Shown: positions 1 to 12,605 of the stretch, piece after piece
Position numbering within the stretch: the first letter of the stretch is position 1
Layout: every line of letters starts with the position of its first letter
From: Antilocapra americana
Lineage: Eukaryota; Chordata; Mammalia; Artiodactyla; Antilocapridae
DNA length: 64,000 nucleotides
Assembly: GCA_007570785.1 (NCBI GenBank)
Contig: ML660772.1
Coordinates: forward strand, 34,635,121-34,699,120
Direction of reading: 5' to 3'
Notes under the pieces: model-generated
The model's database searches: none
Told to the model about the DNA's origin: nothing
What the model saw: the letters and a program-made list of their open reading frames with translations, nothing else
Translations under genes and position numbers: made by a program

Positions 1-1540
1 ACTGATTGATAAGGTTGTCAGATTTAGCAAATGAAAATATAATATGCACATATACAATCTAATTTCAGATAAGAAAAGTAAATTTTCTTTAAGTATGTCC
101 AAATATTGTATGGACATACATATACCAAAAAATAATGTGTCATTTACCTGAAACTCATATGCATAGCTGAGCATCCTAAAGTTTTCTGGCAATTCTACTG
201 ACAGAGTCAGCATCTGAATTCAAATTTTTGCAACTCACAAATTTAGTTCCTAAATCTGATAACATATTTTATTGCTAATATTAATTCAATCAAATGAAGT
301 AATGAAAAAATCTTATCAAATCAAAGTTATACTTCTAGTTCACTAAATCAAAGCAAATGTATTTCATGGTCTTAAGTATGATACTCATTATTAATATATA
401 TTAATTAATATATAATATATTGTATTAATATATAGTTATATTAATACTCATTATTAATATATAAATGAATGTGGCATTTTATGAAAGCAAAAGCATTTTG
501 AAAGCATGAACTGTGATCTAAAAATTTTATCACTAGTTATATGTGTAGTAAGATATCACTGGGTAGGCCTCCTGATGATCCCTGTTGTTAATACAGTTTA
601 GAGAATAAGTTAAATTATGATGACAGGAAAATAGCTATGCATTATCACAAATTATCTTTCATCTTTGACATAAATGGAAAAAGAATTCTCTCGGTAATTC
701 CATAGTTATATTTAAAACAATTTAGCATTATGTTTGAAGTTATGCTTTTAAAAGCAGTAGGTACCACAATTTGGAATCAATCAATGCTAGTTTAATATCT
801 GTCATTTAAATGTAGTCTTTGTAGCTTTTTTTCCTTTTTCCATGCTATTTCATGCTATCTCATATTTAATTTAAATTCTTTTTGAATGATGTAGACAAAA
901 TCAAGAAAGTAAAATATGTGTACAAAAGAAGAATAGAAATCTAAATAAAAAATAAGTTAAATATACAAATCTTTTCTGATTCTACTTACATAGTAATTTT
1001 ATAATCTACTAGGAGTTTTAGTGTTTTCATATTATGGGCTTTTCCTGAAAAATATGTAAGTAATATAGGAAATATACATGGATTATATACTGCAATAATA
1101 TTTCTCTAACAAATTTTTATAAAATTAATATTGATAATATTTAAAGAGGTTTGTGTAAATAAAATTTTATTTTTCAAAGATATTTTACATGCAACATCCT
1201 ACTTATTTCACAAGTCTTTGAAGAAGGTACTATATATGTAATAATATCTTTGTTGCAAATAAGACAATCAAGAATAAACGTAAAGCTTAAAATGTGACAC
1301 ATCAATCAATAGGAAGTTTCATTCAAGGATCAGATACTCTTACTATTGCTTCTGTGATCTTTCTACTCCAATAACCTATAGCTTTAGATGTTCCTATTTG
1401 AGGCATACTTTGCCACATTGTTCTGTTTTTATTGACATTATAATTAGCAGCTGTTAAAGATCAATTCATAATTATTCAAGGACACTAGTGAACTCTCAGC
1501 AAAAACTTAATGAAAACAGTAAGAAAGCATATTCTTGATA
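1..1540. other. AT-rich stretch, no gene or repeat recognised
   Basis: Low-GC DNA with stop codons in all frames and no recognisable repeat, apart from the short AT-rich direct repeat listed separately. Nothing supports a gene here. A decayed L1 or DNA-transposon remnant could be hidden. Confidence 0.5.
381..463. repeat. 20-bp direct repeat around an AT-rich core
   Basis: The same 20 bases occur at 381-400 and 444-463, a 63-bp period, with a TA/TTAATA-rich core between them. This looks like a slippage-derived local duplication in AT-rich DNA. Confidence 0.7.
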
Positions 1541-1814
1541 TTACTACATCTAACCAAAACAGAGTGACTGGGACCAAATTTATACTCCTAATGAAAACAA
1601 CCAAAAACAGAATACTTGAAATACCAATTTTCAAGAGACTGGGTACCAGTCAATAAAACAAAATGATCCCTGAGAGACAGAAAACATTCCAGACAAAAAG
1701 TGGGCTCAATGATTTCCCTTACTGCCATGCGAGAGTTTGAGGCTGTGGTACACAGTAAGTTAACCCAGGTAGAAGCTGGCAGACTCTCTGAGTGAAAATA
1801 TAGGGAGATCAAGT

Positions 1815-2176
1815 GAACGGTGGTGTTGGAGAAGACTCTTGAGTCCCTTGGACTGCAAGGAGATCCAACCAGTCCATCGTAAAAGAAATCAGTCCTGAAT
1901 ATTCATTAGAAAGACTGAGGCTGAAGCTGAAGCTCCAATACTTTGGCCACCTCATGCGAAGAGCTGACTCATTTGAAAAGACCCTGATGCTGGGAAAGAT
2001 TGAAGGTGGGAGGAGAAGGGGACGGCAGAGGATGAGATCATTGCATGGCATCACCAACTGGATGGACGTGAGTTTGCTCAAGCTCAGGGAGTTGGTGATG
2101 GACAGGGAGGCCTGGCATGCTGCAGTCCAAGGGGTCACAAAGAGTCGGACATGACTAAGCGACTGAACTGAACTGA
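1815..2176 (+). mobile_element. BovB (RTE LINE) 3' end, 5'-truncated
   Basis: About 360 bp matching the C-terminal coding end and tail of ruminant BovB, ending in the typical CTGAA-repeat tail near 2165-2176. Frame remnants read on the + strand at 1954-2154. It sits inside older L1M 5' UTR sequence, so it is younger than that L1. Confidence 0.9.
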
Positions 2177-4368
2177 AGGTGTCCAGAATTCCCAATATAC
2201 TGGAGAGGAAATAGCTGCTCAGAGACAGAACATCAGATATCCTCTAGGCAGTTCTCTCAAAGCAGTCAGCTAAGTACTGATTAGTGCATTCATGTCGGAA
2301 AATACTCCACACCAGAAAAAGAACCACTTGAAATGATTAGAAGTAAATGATGAGGACTGTAGTGAAAAGCATATGGCTCATAGGTATGGGGTAAGAGAGC
2401 ACAGAAGGATATTGCTTCAAGTTTGAGGATAATTATAGCCTTAGACCTAGCATTGCTCTGCTTCCATTTAAAAGAGATCTTAAAAACAAAACTGTCAAAA
2501 GTCAAACTCTTTCCAAGTAACTAAATTGTGTTTCAAAACAAAGTTGAAAATATTTATAATAATATAAAAATATCAAGCATCTAATAAAATTCACAACATC
2601 TGACATCCAATAAAAATCTGTCAAATATACAAAGAAACAAGGAAACACAACCCATATTGAGGATAAATAGCAATCAATCAAACAATACAAACTGACATAG
2701 GTGGTAAAATTAGAACAAAATGACATTAAAACATTCCGTCTTGCATATGTTTGAAAAATGATGTAAAGACAGGTAAGATATAAGAAGGACTCTAGGGATA
2801 AAACTTGAACTTCGAGGGATAAAAACTACAATGTGTGAGATACAAAGTGTGCCAGATGGGAATGACAGCAGATAAGAAATTGCTGCAAAAACAGGGGGAA
2901 AAAATAGTGTACTTAGAAGTCATAATAAAATAACAATCCAAAAATGAAACAGAATAAAATAAGAATAATAAGAACAAAAATGAATAGAGTACCAGCTAGC
3001 TGTGGACAATGTTAGGTAGCCTAAAATACATGAAACTGTAGTTCCTAGAGTTAGGAAAGAGAGAGATAATAGAAAAAAGAAAAGATGAAATGATAGTTAA
3101 AAACTCTATAAATATGGCAAAAACTATAAAAACGTATATCCAAGAAGTTCAATTAATTCCAAGCCCTAAACATTGTGGCATATGATTACTAAATTGCTCA
3201 AAGGCAGTGATAAAGACAAAATCTTAAAAACAGCCAGAGAAGAAAAACATGTTATGTACAGAGGAACAAAGATAAGGATGACAGCAGATTCCTGTCACTG
3301 AAGACAGGAAACAGTATCATTAAGATGATGAAAGATAAAAATGGCAAACCTAGATTTTCAAATTCAAGAAAAAGATCTTTTGAAACTAAAGGTGAAATAC
3401 TTTTCTAGACACACAAAATCTGAAAGCATTCAACACTAATAGACCCATGCTAACAGAAATGTTAAACGACTAGAAGTCATAATTTATGGGTACATATTTA
3501 AGATTTTTTCTTATTATTTAAATTTCTTTAAAAGATAATTGACTATTTAAGCAAAATTAATAATGATGCAGGGCTAGGTTTATAGTATAAAAATAAAATT
3601 AACAAAAAATACCACAAAAGCTAGGAGAAAAGAGATGGACTTATACTATGGTGCAGTTCTTCACTATACATAAACAGGTATTATATCAGTTGAGGGAAAA
3701 CTGTGTGACATCAAAGACATAACTATAAACCCTAAAGTAGTCAGTGAAATAACAAAGATTTATAGAGAATAAGCTAACAAAGGAGATAAGGTACAATCAT
3801 AAGCAATATTTGTTTAATGTGACTAATATAAAAAAATTAGTCAAATGGAAATTTACTAATGGAAAAAATAGAAAACAAATAACAATAGTTTTAAACCACT
3901 CAAATTACTAATCACATTGAACTTAAATGGTCTTAACACCCTAATTAAAAGTCAAAAATTGTAAGATTGCATTTTTTCCTAAAGCAAGACTCAAATATAT
4001 GATTCCTGTAAGAAATGTCTACATGGAAAATGAGGTCATTTCAAAATAATGAAACTTTCAATTCATTTAAACAAATATAATGATTTTAAATGGTTACACA
4101 TTTAATAACAAAGCTTCAAAATATGTGAAGCAAAAACTGATGGAACTGTAATGAGAAATAAATATTTTACAATTTTAGTCAGAAATTGTAAGAACCTTCC
4201 TTTAATAACAGAAGACGGATAATCAGTAAAAATATAGAAGATGTGAACAACATTATCAACCAACTTATCCTAATTAATATTTATAGAACACTTCATCCAG
4301 CAACAACAAATACACATTATTTTTACATTCACATGAAAAATTTACCTAGGTAGCATATTAGGGGCAAT

Positions 4369-4568
4369 GAAAGTGAAAGTGTTAGTCACTCAGTCATGTT
4401 CGACTCTGAGACCCCATGGACTCCAGCTCACCAGCCATGTAATTCTCCAGCAAGAATACTGGAGTGGGTAGCCATTCCTTTCTCAGGTGATCTTCCCAAC
4501 CCAGAGATCAAACCTAGGTCTCTTGTATTGTAGGCAGATTCTTTATCACTGAGCCACTAGGGAAGCCC
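4369..4568 (-). mobile_element. Bov-tA SINE with target-site duplication
   Basis: A full-length Bov-tA in reverse orientation: the + strand starts with the BovA-body tail and ends with the complement of the SINE head (GGGAAGCCC). It is flanked by the 10-bp duplication TAGGGGCAAT at 4359-4368 and 4569-4578, which fixes the insertion ends. It interrupts the L1M endonuclease region. Confidence 0.95.
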
Positions 4569-5879
4569 TAGGGGCAATAAACAAATATTAATAAATATAA
4601 CAGAAATTATGTCATATAAAGTATGGTTCTGCACATAGTATAGTTAAATTGGAAATCAAAACAGAAAGATTTCTGGAAGGTCATCAGTTATTTGGAACAA
4701 GATAATATGCTTCTAACTAACGAATGATCAAAAAGAAATCACAAGGGAAATTAGAAACTGTTTTGAACTGAATGAAAATAAAAACACAAATATGTAAGCT
4801 AACTAAATAGGATACTGGTAAAGTAGTACTTAAGGATGCCTTTTTAGCACTAAATCACTATATTTAAAGAAGAAAGGTCTCATATCCAAACCTCAGCTTC
4901 TACCTTAAAAAAACCAGATAAAGGAAACAAGTTACAAATTCCTTTTTAAAAAGGAATTATAAAGATAAGGATGAAAATTAATACAATAAGAAGTCAATGA
5001 AATCAAAAGCTATTCTTTGAGAAAGTCAATAAAATTGATAAAACTCTAGCCATATTGATGAAAAAAGAGAATAAAAGAGAACATGAATCATTCAATAAAG
5101 AATGAAAGAGATAATATCACTACCAACACTAAACCTATTAGAAAATAAGATCAATGTATATTGCAAATAACTTTATGCCAAAGAACCTTCACAACTTTAA
5201 AGAAATTAAATGGATATATCTCTTAAAAAGCGCAAACAAGGTTTCAAGAAGAAATGGATAACCTCAGTAATCTATGTCTATTAAAAAAATAGAATATGAA
5301 GTTAACATTCAGTGCACTTACCCAAAAATTAGGATGGCTAAATGTAAAAGACTGGCCATATTGAGTGTCAGGCTGTGACAGAACGGGAACTCTTTCCTGG
5401 TATATATGTAAAAAAGTATAATCTGTAGAGAAAGTCTGACTTACTCATAAAAAAAATAAATAGTCATTTACTCTATGACCTAGCTATTTCACTCTTGGGT
5501 ATTTATTCAAGAGATATGAAAGCATAAGTCCATGCAAAGACTTGTACAGAAATATTCATCATGGCTTTATTCATAAAATCCAAAAGCTGAGACAATGCAA
5601 ATATCCATTGAGATGTATCTGTACAAAAAAGCACTACTCATCAGTAAAACAGGAACGTAATATTACATGCTTGAATCTCAAAATTATACTGAGTGAAAGA
5701 AGCCAGAAAAAATGATAGTACATACCATTTGATTCCATTTATATAGTATTCTAGAAAATACAAACTAATGCATAGTAAGAGAAGGCAGATCAGAGGTTGC
5801 CTGCAAATGGCAGTGGGAGAAAGCAGCCCAATGAGATAATTCATGAAAATATTCCCCCTCAACTAAGAATAGTGGGACA

Positions 5880-6140
5880 AAAAAGGACCTTACAAGCTTC
5901 CAGGGAGAAGAGGCAGAAAGAACACATACAAAAGATTAAGTATCAGATTAAGTATTCTGCTCAATAAACCATCACTGAGAATTGGTTCATAAAAATTTTG
6001 AAGAAAATTATTTCCAAGCAAAAGATATTTATAGCATATAAAAATTGATATGCTGGTTTATATACATGAGAAAAGATTAAACCTACAAGGAAGGTAGGGG
6101 GTAGGATATAGTAGATCCAACATGGTGAAAAGATGGATAT
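5880..6140. other. Unassigned spacer between L1M and BovB
   Basis: About 260 bp between the L1M 3' end and the next BovB. It may be another old LINE fragment, but I cannot name it. There is no coding signal. Confidence 0.4.
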
Positions 6141-6144
6141 ACAC

Positions 6145-6955
6145 AGGGCCGGGAGAAATATCAATAACCTCACATATGCAGATGACCACCCTTATGGCAG
6201 AAAGTGAAGAAGAACTAGAGAGCCTCTTGATGAAAGTGAAAGAAGGGAGTGAAAAGCTGGCTTATAGCTCAACATTCAGGAAACTAAGGTCATGGCATCT
6301 GGTCCCATCACTTCATGGCAAATAGATGGGGAAACAATGGCAACAGTGACAGACTTTATTTTCCTGGGCTCCAAAGTCACTGCAGATGGGGACTACAGTC
6401 ATGAAATTAAAAGAGGTTTGCTCCTTGGAAGAAAAGCTATGACCAACCTAGACAGCTTATTAAAAAGCAGAGGACCTTTGCCAACAAAGGTCCATCTAGT
6501 CAAAGCTATGGTTTTCCAATAGTCATGTATGGATGTGAGAGCTGGACTATAAAGAAAGCTGAGCACCGAAGAATTGTGCTTTTGAACTGTGGTGTTGGAG
6601 AAGACTCTTGAGAGTCCCTTGGACTGCAAGGAGATCAAACTAGTCAATCCTAAAGGAAATCAGTTCTGAATATTTATTGGAAGGATTGATGTTGAAGCTG
6701 AAACTCCAATACTATGGCCACATGATGAAAAGTACTGACTCATTTGAAAAGACCCTGATGCTGGGAAAGATTGAGGGCAGGAGGAGAAGGAGATAGAGGA
6801 TGAGATGATTGGATGGCATCACTGACTCAATGGACATGAGTATTAGTAAACTATGGGAGTTGGTGATGGACAAGGAGACCTGGTGTGCTGCAGTTCATGG
6901 GGTCTCAAAGAGTCAGACACGACTGAGTGACTGAACTGAACTGAACTGAACTGAA
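6145..6955 (+). mobile_element. BovB 3' half with reverse-transcriptase remnant
   Basis: About 810 bp of BovB from just before the reverse-transcriptase catalytic motif to the 3' tail. The YADD codons are at 6175-6186, but the preceding conserved Arg reads His, and indels split the frame (open pieces at 6122-6325 and 6292-6522). The tail shows about five CTGAA units (6931-6955). No clear duplication was found. Confidence 0.92.
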
Positions 6956-7223
6956 CATAGGGCAATGGTGAAGGAGATTCCACATGACTGTTATGCATCA
7001 GGTATAAAATACTACTAGACTGTACCAGAGAATATCAGGCTTCTCCAAAAAAAGATGAAATTGATAGCATGCTATGTACATGAACATCTTGAAGGAAGAT
7101 ACAACACTGAGGAGTTTTGGCACTAAATTAGTTACAAATGCATAAAATCATTTATGGAGGAATGAAAATGATAAGTCTGGGAAAAACAGAACATTGACCA
7201 GTGAAAGAAATCATGATTTACCA
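6956..7223. other. Unassigned spacer
   Basis: AT-rich DNA between a BovB and a SINE; nothing recognisable. Confidence 0.4.
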
Positions 7224-7431
7224 TACTGCTCAGTTAAAGCATCTGCCTATAATGTGGGAGACCTGGGTTTGATCCCTGGGTTGGGAGGATCCCCTCGAGA
7301 AGCAAATGGCAACCCACTCCAGTACTCTTGCCTGGAAAATCCCATGGACTGAGAGGCCTGGTAGGCTACAGTCCATGGGGTTGCAAAGAGTTGGACACGA
7401 CTGAGCGACTTCACTTCACTTCAGTTCAGTT
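7224..7431 (+). mobile_element. Bov-tA SINE
   Basis: A tRNA-like head with a B-box-like match (GGTTTGATCC), followed by the BovA body and a TTCACTTCACTTCAGTTCAG-type tail. The first bases are degraded, so the 5' boundary is approximate. Confidence 0.88.
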
Positions 7432-10408
7432 CTGAATAGCATTTACATGGTCATAATAATGCAAACACATAATATTGATCTAACCTAAATAATACCATAA
7501 TCATTTAGAGAAATGAGCAATGGGAGGCTGGGAAGATTTTGTATGCATTATCCATTACAGACTTTATTACAACACATTCACTTACTAGAGCATGAATTAT
7601 AAACTGATTCTTAAACCAAAGGATATTTCACCATTTGAAATCGCCAGTCTTCTTCACCTACTGTATGATAGTGCCTAATACAAAAGTGTCTGTATGTATG
7701 TGCACACTTACACATGGTTTTGATGTGGTTGATGTTCCACTAGGGACATAAGATTATCATCTGCAGGAGAACCGAGACGTAACAGACCACACCAAGTTAT
7801 AGGGTCAACTTAAAGAGAGAAGAAGAAAATTAAATGCGACCTTATTGAGGTTATTATCTTGTCTAAAGAAAGCATAAATTCCAAACTGAAGGAACCCTCT
7901 CAGCAAAGGAAGCCAAGTAAAATTAGAATCTTCCTGGTGAATGCTGGCAACATCTATTGAAGGACTATCCAAGGAAGATGCCCCATTTACACAACACAGC
8001 CTGAGGGCTCTGGTGGCTCTCTGTCCCTATTGAGGAAATTAATTTACCCATCTTTCATTACCTGCTGCCATTAGACATTTGAATCACTTAACCAGCCCCC
8101 TTCATGCTGATAGGCTGATCATAAAAGCTATAAAAATCATAGGCAACTCATTAGAGGGCAAAATATATTTTATACCCTTGGTAGTTGTATTTCTTATTGA
8201 AAATTACTACAATTTACAATGTTTCCTTAGATCTAGGTTAAAGTAGATTCCTCCATAAAGGATTAGTCAATATTTAATATGCTAGAAAATAAGACTTTCT
8301 TTTTAGTTTGTAATTCTGGTTTAGAGGAAATGAAATAGATCATATTTTTATAACTGTCAGGGAATATGCATATGAGATAAATCTGAAAAGCTACACATAT
8401 TCTACTTTTAAAATATTGAATTACATTTGAGAATAATTTTTTTCTCTGAATTATAATGATTCTGGGAAAAGTCTAAAATGCTTGAGAGCTTTAAACTTAG
8501 CTAGCTAGGCAAGTGTTAACTAGTTCAGATAAAGCAGTTTAACAAAGTTGTAATTATTTTGTGTGGTGTTTAAAAAAATGCTCTTACATTTTGTTTAAAT
8601 ATTTGAAACTGAATATATAACATTGGTTATGTCTACTGTGTAAGCCTCTTCAGGAAGCTGAGTGGTAGTCTTTTTACTACTAGTAAAAAGACAATAATAC
8701 AATTTACAATTTACTAAATTGTTCCCTAGGCATAGTTTAAACAGTAGGTGTATATGATCCATTAAAGTCAATGTATGATTTATGTAAAGACCACAGTTTA
8801 TCTTCACTAAGAGGTGATTTCAAGTGAAATATTGAGCATTTACCATTCCCTCATCTAAGAATCATTTGTACTTATGGGAAAAAAAAATTAACTGATATAA
8901 TGAACTTTGTGATCAGTTTATGTAAATAAAATGTAAAATATTGATTTCTCTATAAACATTTCTTAGATTCTAATTATTATTATTCTAATACAGAGTTTCA
9001 TAAAGGGGAAAGTTAGAAGGATCTTTGGTACAGTCCCTCTAGTGCAGAAAGATAAAGTTGTAAAACAAGAGGCAGGACCTGGGAAAGCTCTTTATCTTTC
9101 ATCGCTTTTACTACTCAGGATTCCCTGATATTCTACAAACTTTGATTTACTAGATGATTAAGCAAGACCTATTTTTCATGGATGTTTCTGTGTATAATAA
9201 AGAGATGAACCAATGATTTTCAAGTACTAATTGGAGAATGTCCATAAAGTCTCTGATTTCAGCAAAAACACAATGGCACATTGAGTGAAATGTTGAAATT
9301 CTTAGCTATGGATTATGGAAGAGAAGATGAAACAAGAAATGAGGACAACAAGAAAAATATGTAAACACCTGCAGTCAGTCCACCAAGAACTTCAGATACC
9401 CATGACTACAAGCATTCCCCTTGACTGATTTTCACATTGTATTGTTTAAAGTGGGTGCACAGGGCAATTAATGAAACATTGTTCTATATCAATTGCTTTG
9501 AATGTTGATATTTGCTTCTACTTTTTTGATCATGTATTTGTTAACTAAGCAAATATTTATTAAAATTTACTATGTACTAATTGTAGCTATTATTCCCAAA
9601 CTCACTCTTAAATAACCTATCTTTAGTGAAAATGGACAGTGTCCTTGACTAAAATCCTTCTTCCACTAATATCACTTTCCTCCTCCACCTCATAATGTGG
9701 TTTGGTCATTAACCTGCAACATTCAGTGCTGTCAAGCGGCTCTTTGGTAAATTAAACTCTCTGAGGAAGGAGGAAAGGGAGGAGCTCTCCTCCACTTTAT
9801 AAACTAGAATGCATTAATAACATCACCTAAGCCCTTCCTTCACTGAAAATCTTGACCTAGGATTTTCTTCTCTCAAAAATTCTATCTTTCCAATTTATCC
9901 AAGATTCTTAAAAAAAAAAAAAGAAAGGAATCAATCCATATAAATGCCCTCTATTTGAGAATTTTTTTCCTCTTTGTTTTGAAAAGAAGTACTTAGTATC
10001 TCAAATGAATGTTTAATTGGCAGAATTTCAAGGAGTGTTGCCAAATGAAATGAAGATATCAAGCATGACAGAAGCAATTACTTTTTGTATTTTTGAAGGT
10101 GGTCGGGAAAGAGTTCTCTGCTTCTCTTACATTGCATACCAGGATGATTAACTCTTTTCCCTATAAGCCCAGCCCTAATCTCCCTAAACCAAGGTAAATA
10201 ACTATTTCAATGTTGCTAAGCCTGGAAATACTTTGATTATTACCTTAAGTGCAACTTAAAAACTAGGATTCAGACAATCTGACTCTAACAACATAAAAGG
10301 GTAGGAAAGTAATTTATGAGTGTATAATGTGGATATATAAATAGATGGGAAGACAAAAAGCTGGAAAACATACCATTATGTCAAAGAAATAATTAAACTG
10401 AGTCCACT
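7432..10408. other. About 3 kb without recognisable repeats or genes
   Basis: AT-rich, apparently single-copy DNA. A poly-A run lies near 9911-9922. The part at about 7740-8110 has slightly higher GC and looks less decayed, but no frame is open enough to suggest an exon. Ancient unrecognised repeats are possible. Confidence 0.4.
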
Positions 10409-10634
10409 GGGCTTCCTTAGTGGCTCAAAGGCAAAGAATCTATCTGCCAATGCAAGAGGTGTGGGTTCGATTCCTGGGTCAGGAAGATCCCCTAGAAAAG
10501 GACATGGCAACCCACTCTAGTATTCGTGCCTGGGAAATCCCATGGACAGAGGTGCCTGATAGGTTATAGTCTATGGAGTCTCAAAGAGTTGGACAGCACT
10601 TACTATTAAAAAAAAAAAAACCAACAACAACAAA
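10409..10634 (+). mobile_element. Bov-tA SINE with poly-A tail
   Basis: The head (GGCTTCCTTAGTGGCTCA) and BovA body are recognisable. The tail ends in a 13-base A run followed by CAACAACAAC. The poly-A tail is unlike the TTTCACTTTC tails of several other copies here, pointing to a different subfamily. Confidence 0.88.
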
Positions 10635-11043
10635 ATGACACAGGAAAGTCCTAATATTCCTAATACTAGGTACAATATATAGTTATAGTTTTTTGAATAA
10701 TTTGGAAATTTTTGGAATAATTAACAGTGGGAGGAAAGTTGACTTATACATGAACAGATCACCTGAAATGAAATTTTAATGGTTATTTTAACATTACCAG
10801 AAAAGAATGCTTTACTTTCACAAGACTTAAAAATAAATAGTAAATCTAAAAGGCATAGATAAAAAATACATCCTAAAGTCATAAAACAACTGCAGAAGAT
10901 CTATTAGGTATATCTTGTTCTTTAATTTATATTCAAGCTACTTAACAAGCTCCACTTTCTCATTTTTATTTTCTAAGGATGTTTCTAAGAATAGGATATA
11001 CTACACTTAAACATAGTAAAATAATATATGAATACAAACACAA

Positions 11044-11177
11044 TGTGCTGCTGCTGCTGCCAAGTCGCTCAGTCGTGTCCGACTCTGTGCGACCCCATAA
11101 CGGCAGCCCACCAGGCGCCCCCGTCCCTGGGATTCTCCAGGCAAGAACACTGGAGTGGGGTGCCATTGCCTTTGCTG
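11044..11177 (-). mobile_element. Truncated Bov-A2-like SINE with target-site duplication
   Basis: Reverse-orientation BovA unit carrying the (TGC)n stretch typical of Bov-A2. It stops within the body and is flanked by the 7-bp duplication AACACAA (11037-11043 and 11178-11184). It is CpG-rich relative to its neighbours, consistent with a fairly young copy. Confidence 0.85.
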
Positions 11178-11265
11178 AACACAACATAAAGAAATAACAG
11201 AAATTGAGCTCAGCTTTTAGACAATAGGAAAAATAGATACTAATAATTCATTAATATTTGTTAAA

Positions 11266-12211
11266 TTCAGTTCAGTTCAGTTCAGTCACGCAGTCGTGTC
11301 CGACTCTTTGTGACCCCATGAATCGCAGCATGCCAGGCCTCCCTGTCCATCACCAACTCCCAGAGTCCACCCAAACCTATGTCCATTGAGTCAGTGATGC
11401 CATCCAGCCATCCCATCCTCCGTCATCCCCTTCTCCTCCTGCCCCCAATCCTTCCCAGCATTAGGGTCTTTTACAGTGAGTCAACTCTTCACATGAGGTG
11501 GCCAAAGGATTGGAGTTTCAGTGTCAACATCAATCCCTCCAATGAACAGCCAGGACTGATCTCCTTTAGGATGGACTGGTTGGATCTCCTTGCAGTCCAA
11601 AGGACTCCCAAGTCTTCTCCAACACCACAGTTCAAAAGCATCAATTCTTCCTTCGGCTCTCAGCTTTCTTCACCATCCAACTCTCACATCCATACATGAC
11701 TACCTGAAAAACCATAGCCTTGACTAGACGGACCTTTGTTGGCACAATAATGTCTCTGCTTTTCAATATGCTATCTAGGTTGGTCATAACCTTCCTTCCA
11801 AGGAGTAGGCGTCTTTTAATATCATGGCTGCAGTCAGCATCTGCAGTGATTTGGGAGCCCCAAAAAATAGTCTGACGTGTCTTCCACTGTTTCCCCATCT
11901 ATTTCCCATGAAGTGATGGGACCAGATGCCATGATCTTAGTTTTCTGAATGCTGAACTTTAAGCCAACTTTTTCACTCTCCTCTTTCACTTTCATCAAGA
12001 GGCTTTTTAGTTCCTCTTCACTTTCTGCCATAAGGGTGGTGTCATCTGCATATCTGAGGTTATTGATATTTCTTCCGGCAATTTTAATTCCACCTTGTGC
12101 TTCTTCCAGCCCAATGTCTCTCATGATGTACTCTGCATAGAAGTTAAATAAGCAGGGTGACAATATACAGCATTGATGTACTCCTTTTCCTATTGAGAAC
12201 CAGTCTTGCAA
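11266..12211 (-). mobile_element. BovB 3' half, inverted
   Basis: About 945 bp of BovB on the minus strand. The + strand begins with TTCAG repeats (complement of the tail) and runs through the C-terminal region to the reverse-transcriptase core, where it is 5'-truncated near 12211. The right end abuts an old L1 ORF2 fragment, which suggests insertion beside or into that L1. Confidence 0.93.
11834..12211 (-). pseudogene. BovB reverse-transcriptase fragment
   Basis: A 125-codon open remnant. It reads through RT motif B, which is altered: GVHQCC where the other copy here has GVRQGC. It then reaches an intact YADD at residues 54-57 (12041-12052), followed by the linker typical of BovB. A frameshift near 11890 moves the reading to 11641-11898. 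It has no N-terminal endonuclease and is not functional. Confidence 0.88.
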
Positions 12212-12269
12212 ATATAATTTTTTATACTTGATTCTTGGCTACCAACTTGAGCTCTCAGAAAGAATGGTC

Positions 12270-12605
12270 ATTTTTAAAATTCAATGAAATAGTACTTTGG
12301 TGTACTCTAGAAAATATCAATAAAGCTGAAGTTGGTTGTTTCAATAAATTAAAAGCCTAACCATACAGACAAATCTCTGGCAAAACTGATCAAAAGAATA
12401 GAGTAAAAGTAAACTGTATTATACATTGCAAGAGTGACATAATGACAGATAAAGAAGAGACTGGAAAAGTAATGAGAGAATGTTATAGAATATTATATGA
12501 CTCTAATTTTGAAAACAAAATTTATAAATGCCTAAAAATATATATCATCAGAATTGACTCAATAAGAAATGAAGAGATTGAGTAATCCTATGCACATATT
12601 TGATG
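12270..12605 (+). mobile_element. L1M ORF2 fragment
   Basis: Diverged match to the part of L1 ORF2 between endonuclease and reverse transcriptase. It has the order of elements seen in the other L1Ms here but no open frame. Confidence 0.6.

Larger units (their letters stand above)
1560..5870 (+). mobile_element. Old L1M-type LINE, internally deleted and interrupted
   Basis: Diverged text follows L1M order: 5' UTR-like sequence (about 1560-1814 and 2177-2790), ORF1-like (2790-3450), the ORF1/ORF2 interval (3450-3900), the ORF2 endonuclease region (3900-4360, 4579-5280), then a jump near 5290 to the 3' UTR (5460-5870). The middle of ORF2, including the catalytic reverse-transcriptase core, is missing. 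Many frameshifts and stops leave no coding capacity. A BovB (1815-2176) and a Bov-tA (4369-4568) inserted later. The subfamily is not resolved, and the 5' boundary is approximate. Confidence 0.75.

Noticed and set aside
7260..7290. A tRNA gene (B-box-like GGTTTGATCC)
   Set aside because: It is the tRNA-derived head of a Bov-tA SINE, with no cloverleaf completion; the same applies to the other SINE heads.
10966..11197. Frames on both strands near 11.0-11.2 kb
   Set aside because: They run through a Bov-A2-like SINE, which commonly shows open frames on both strands.
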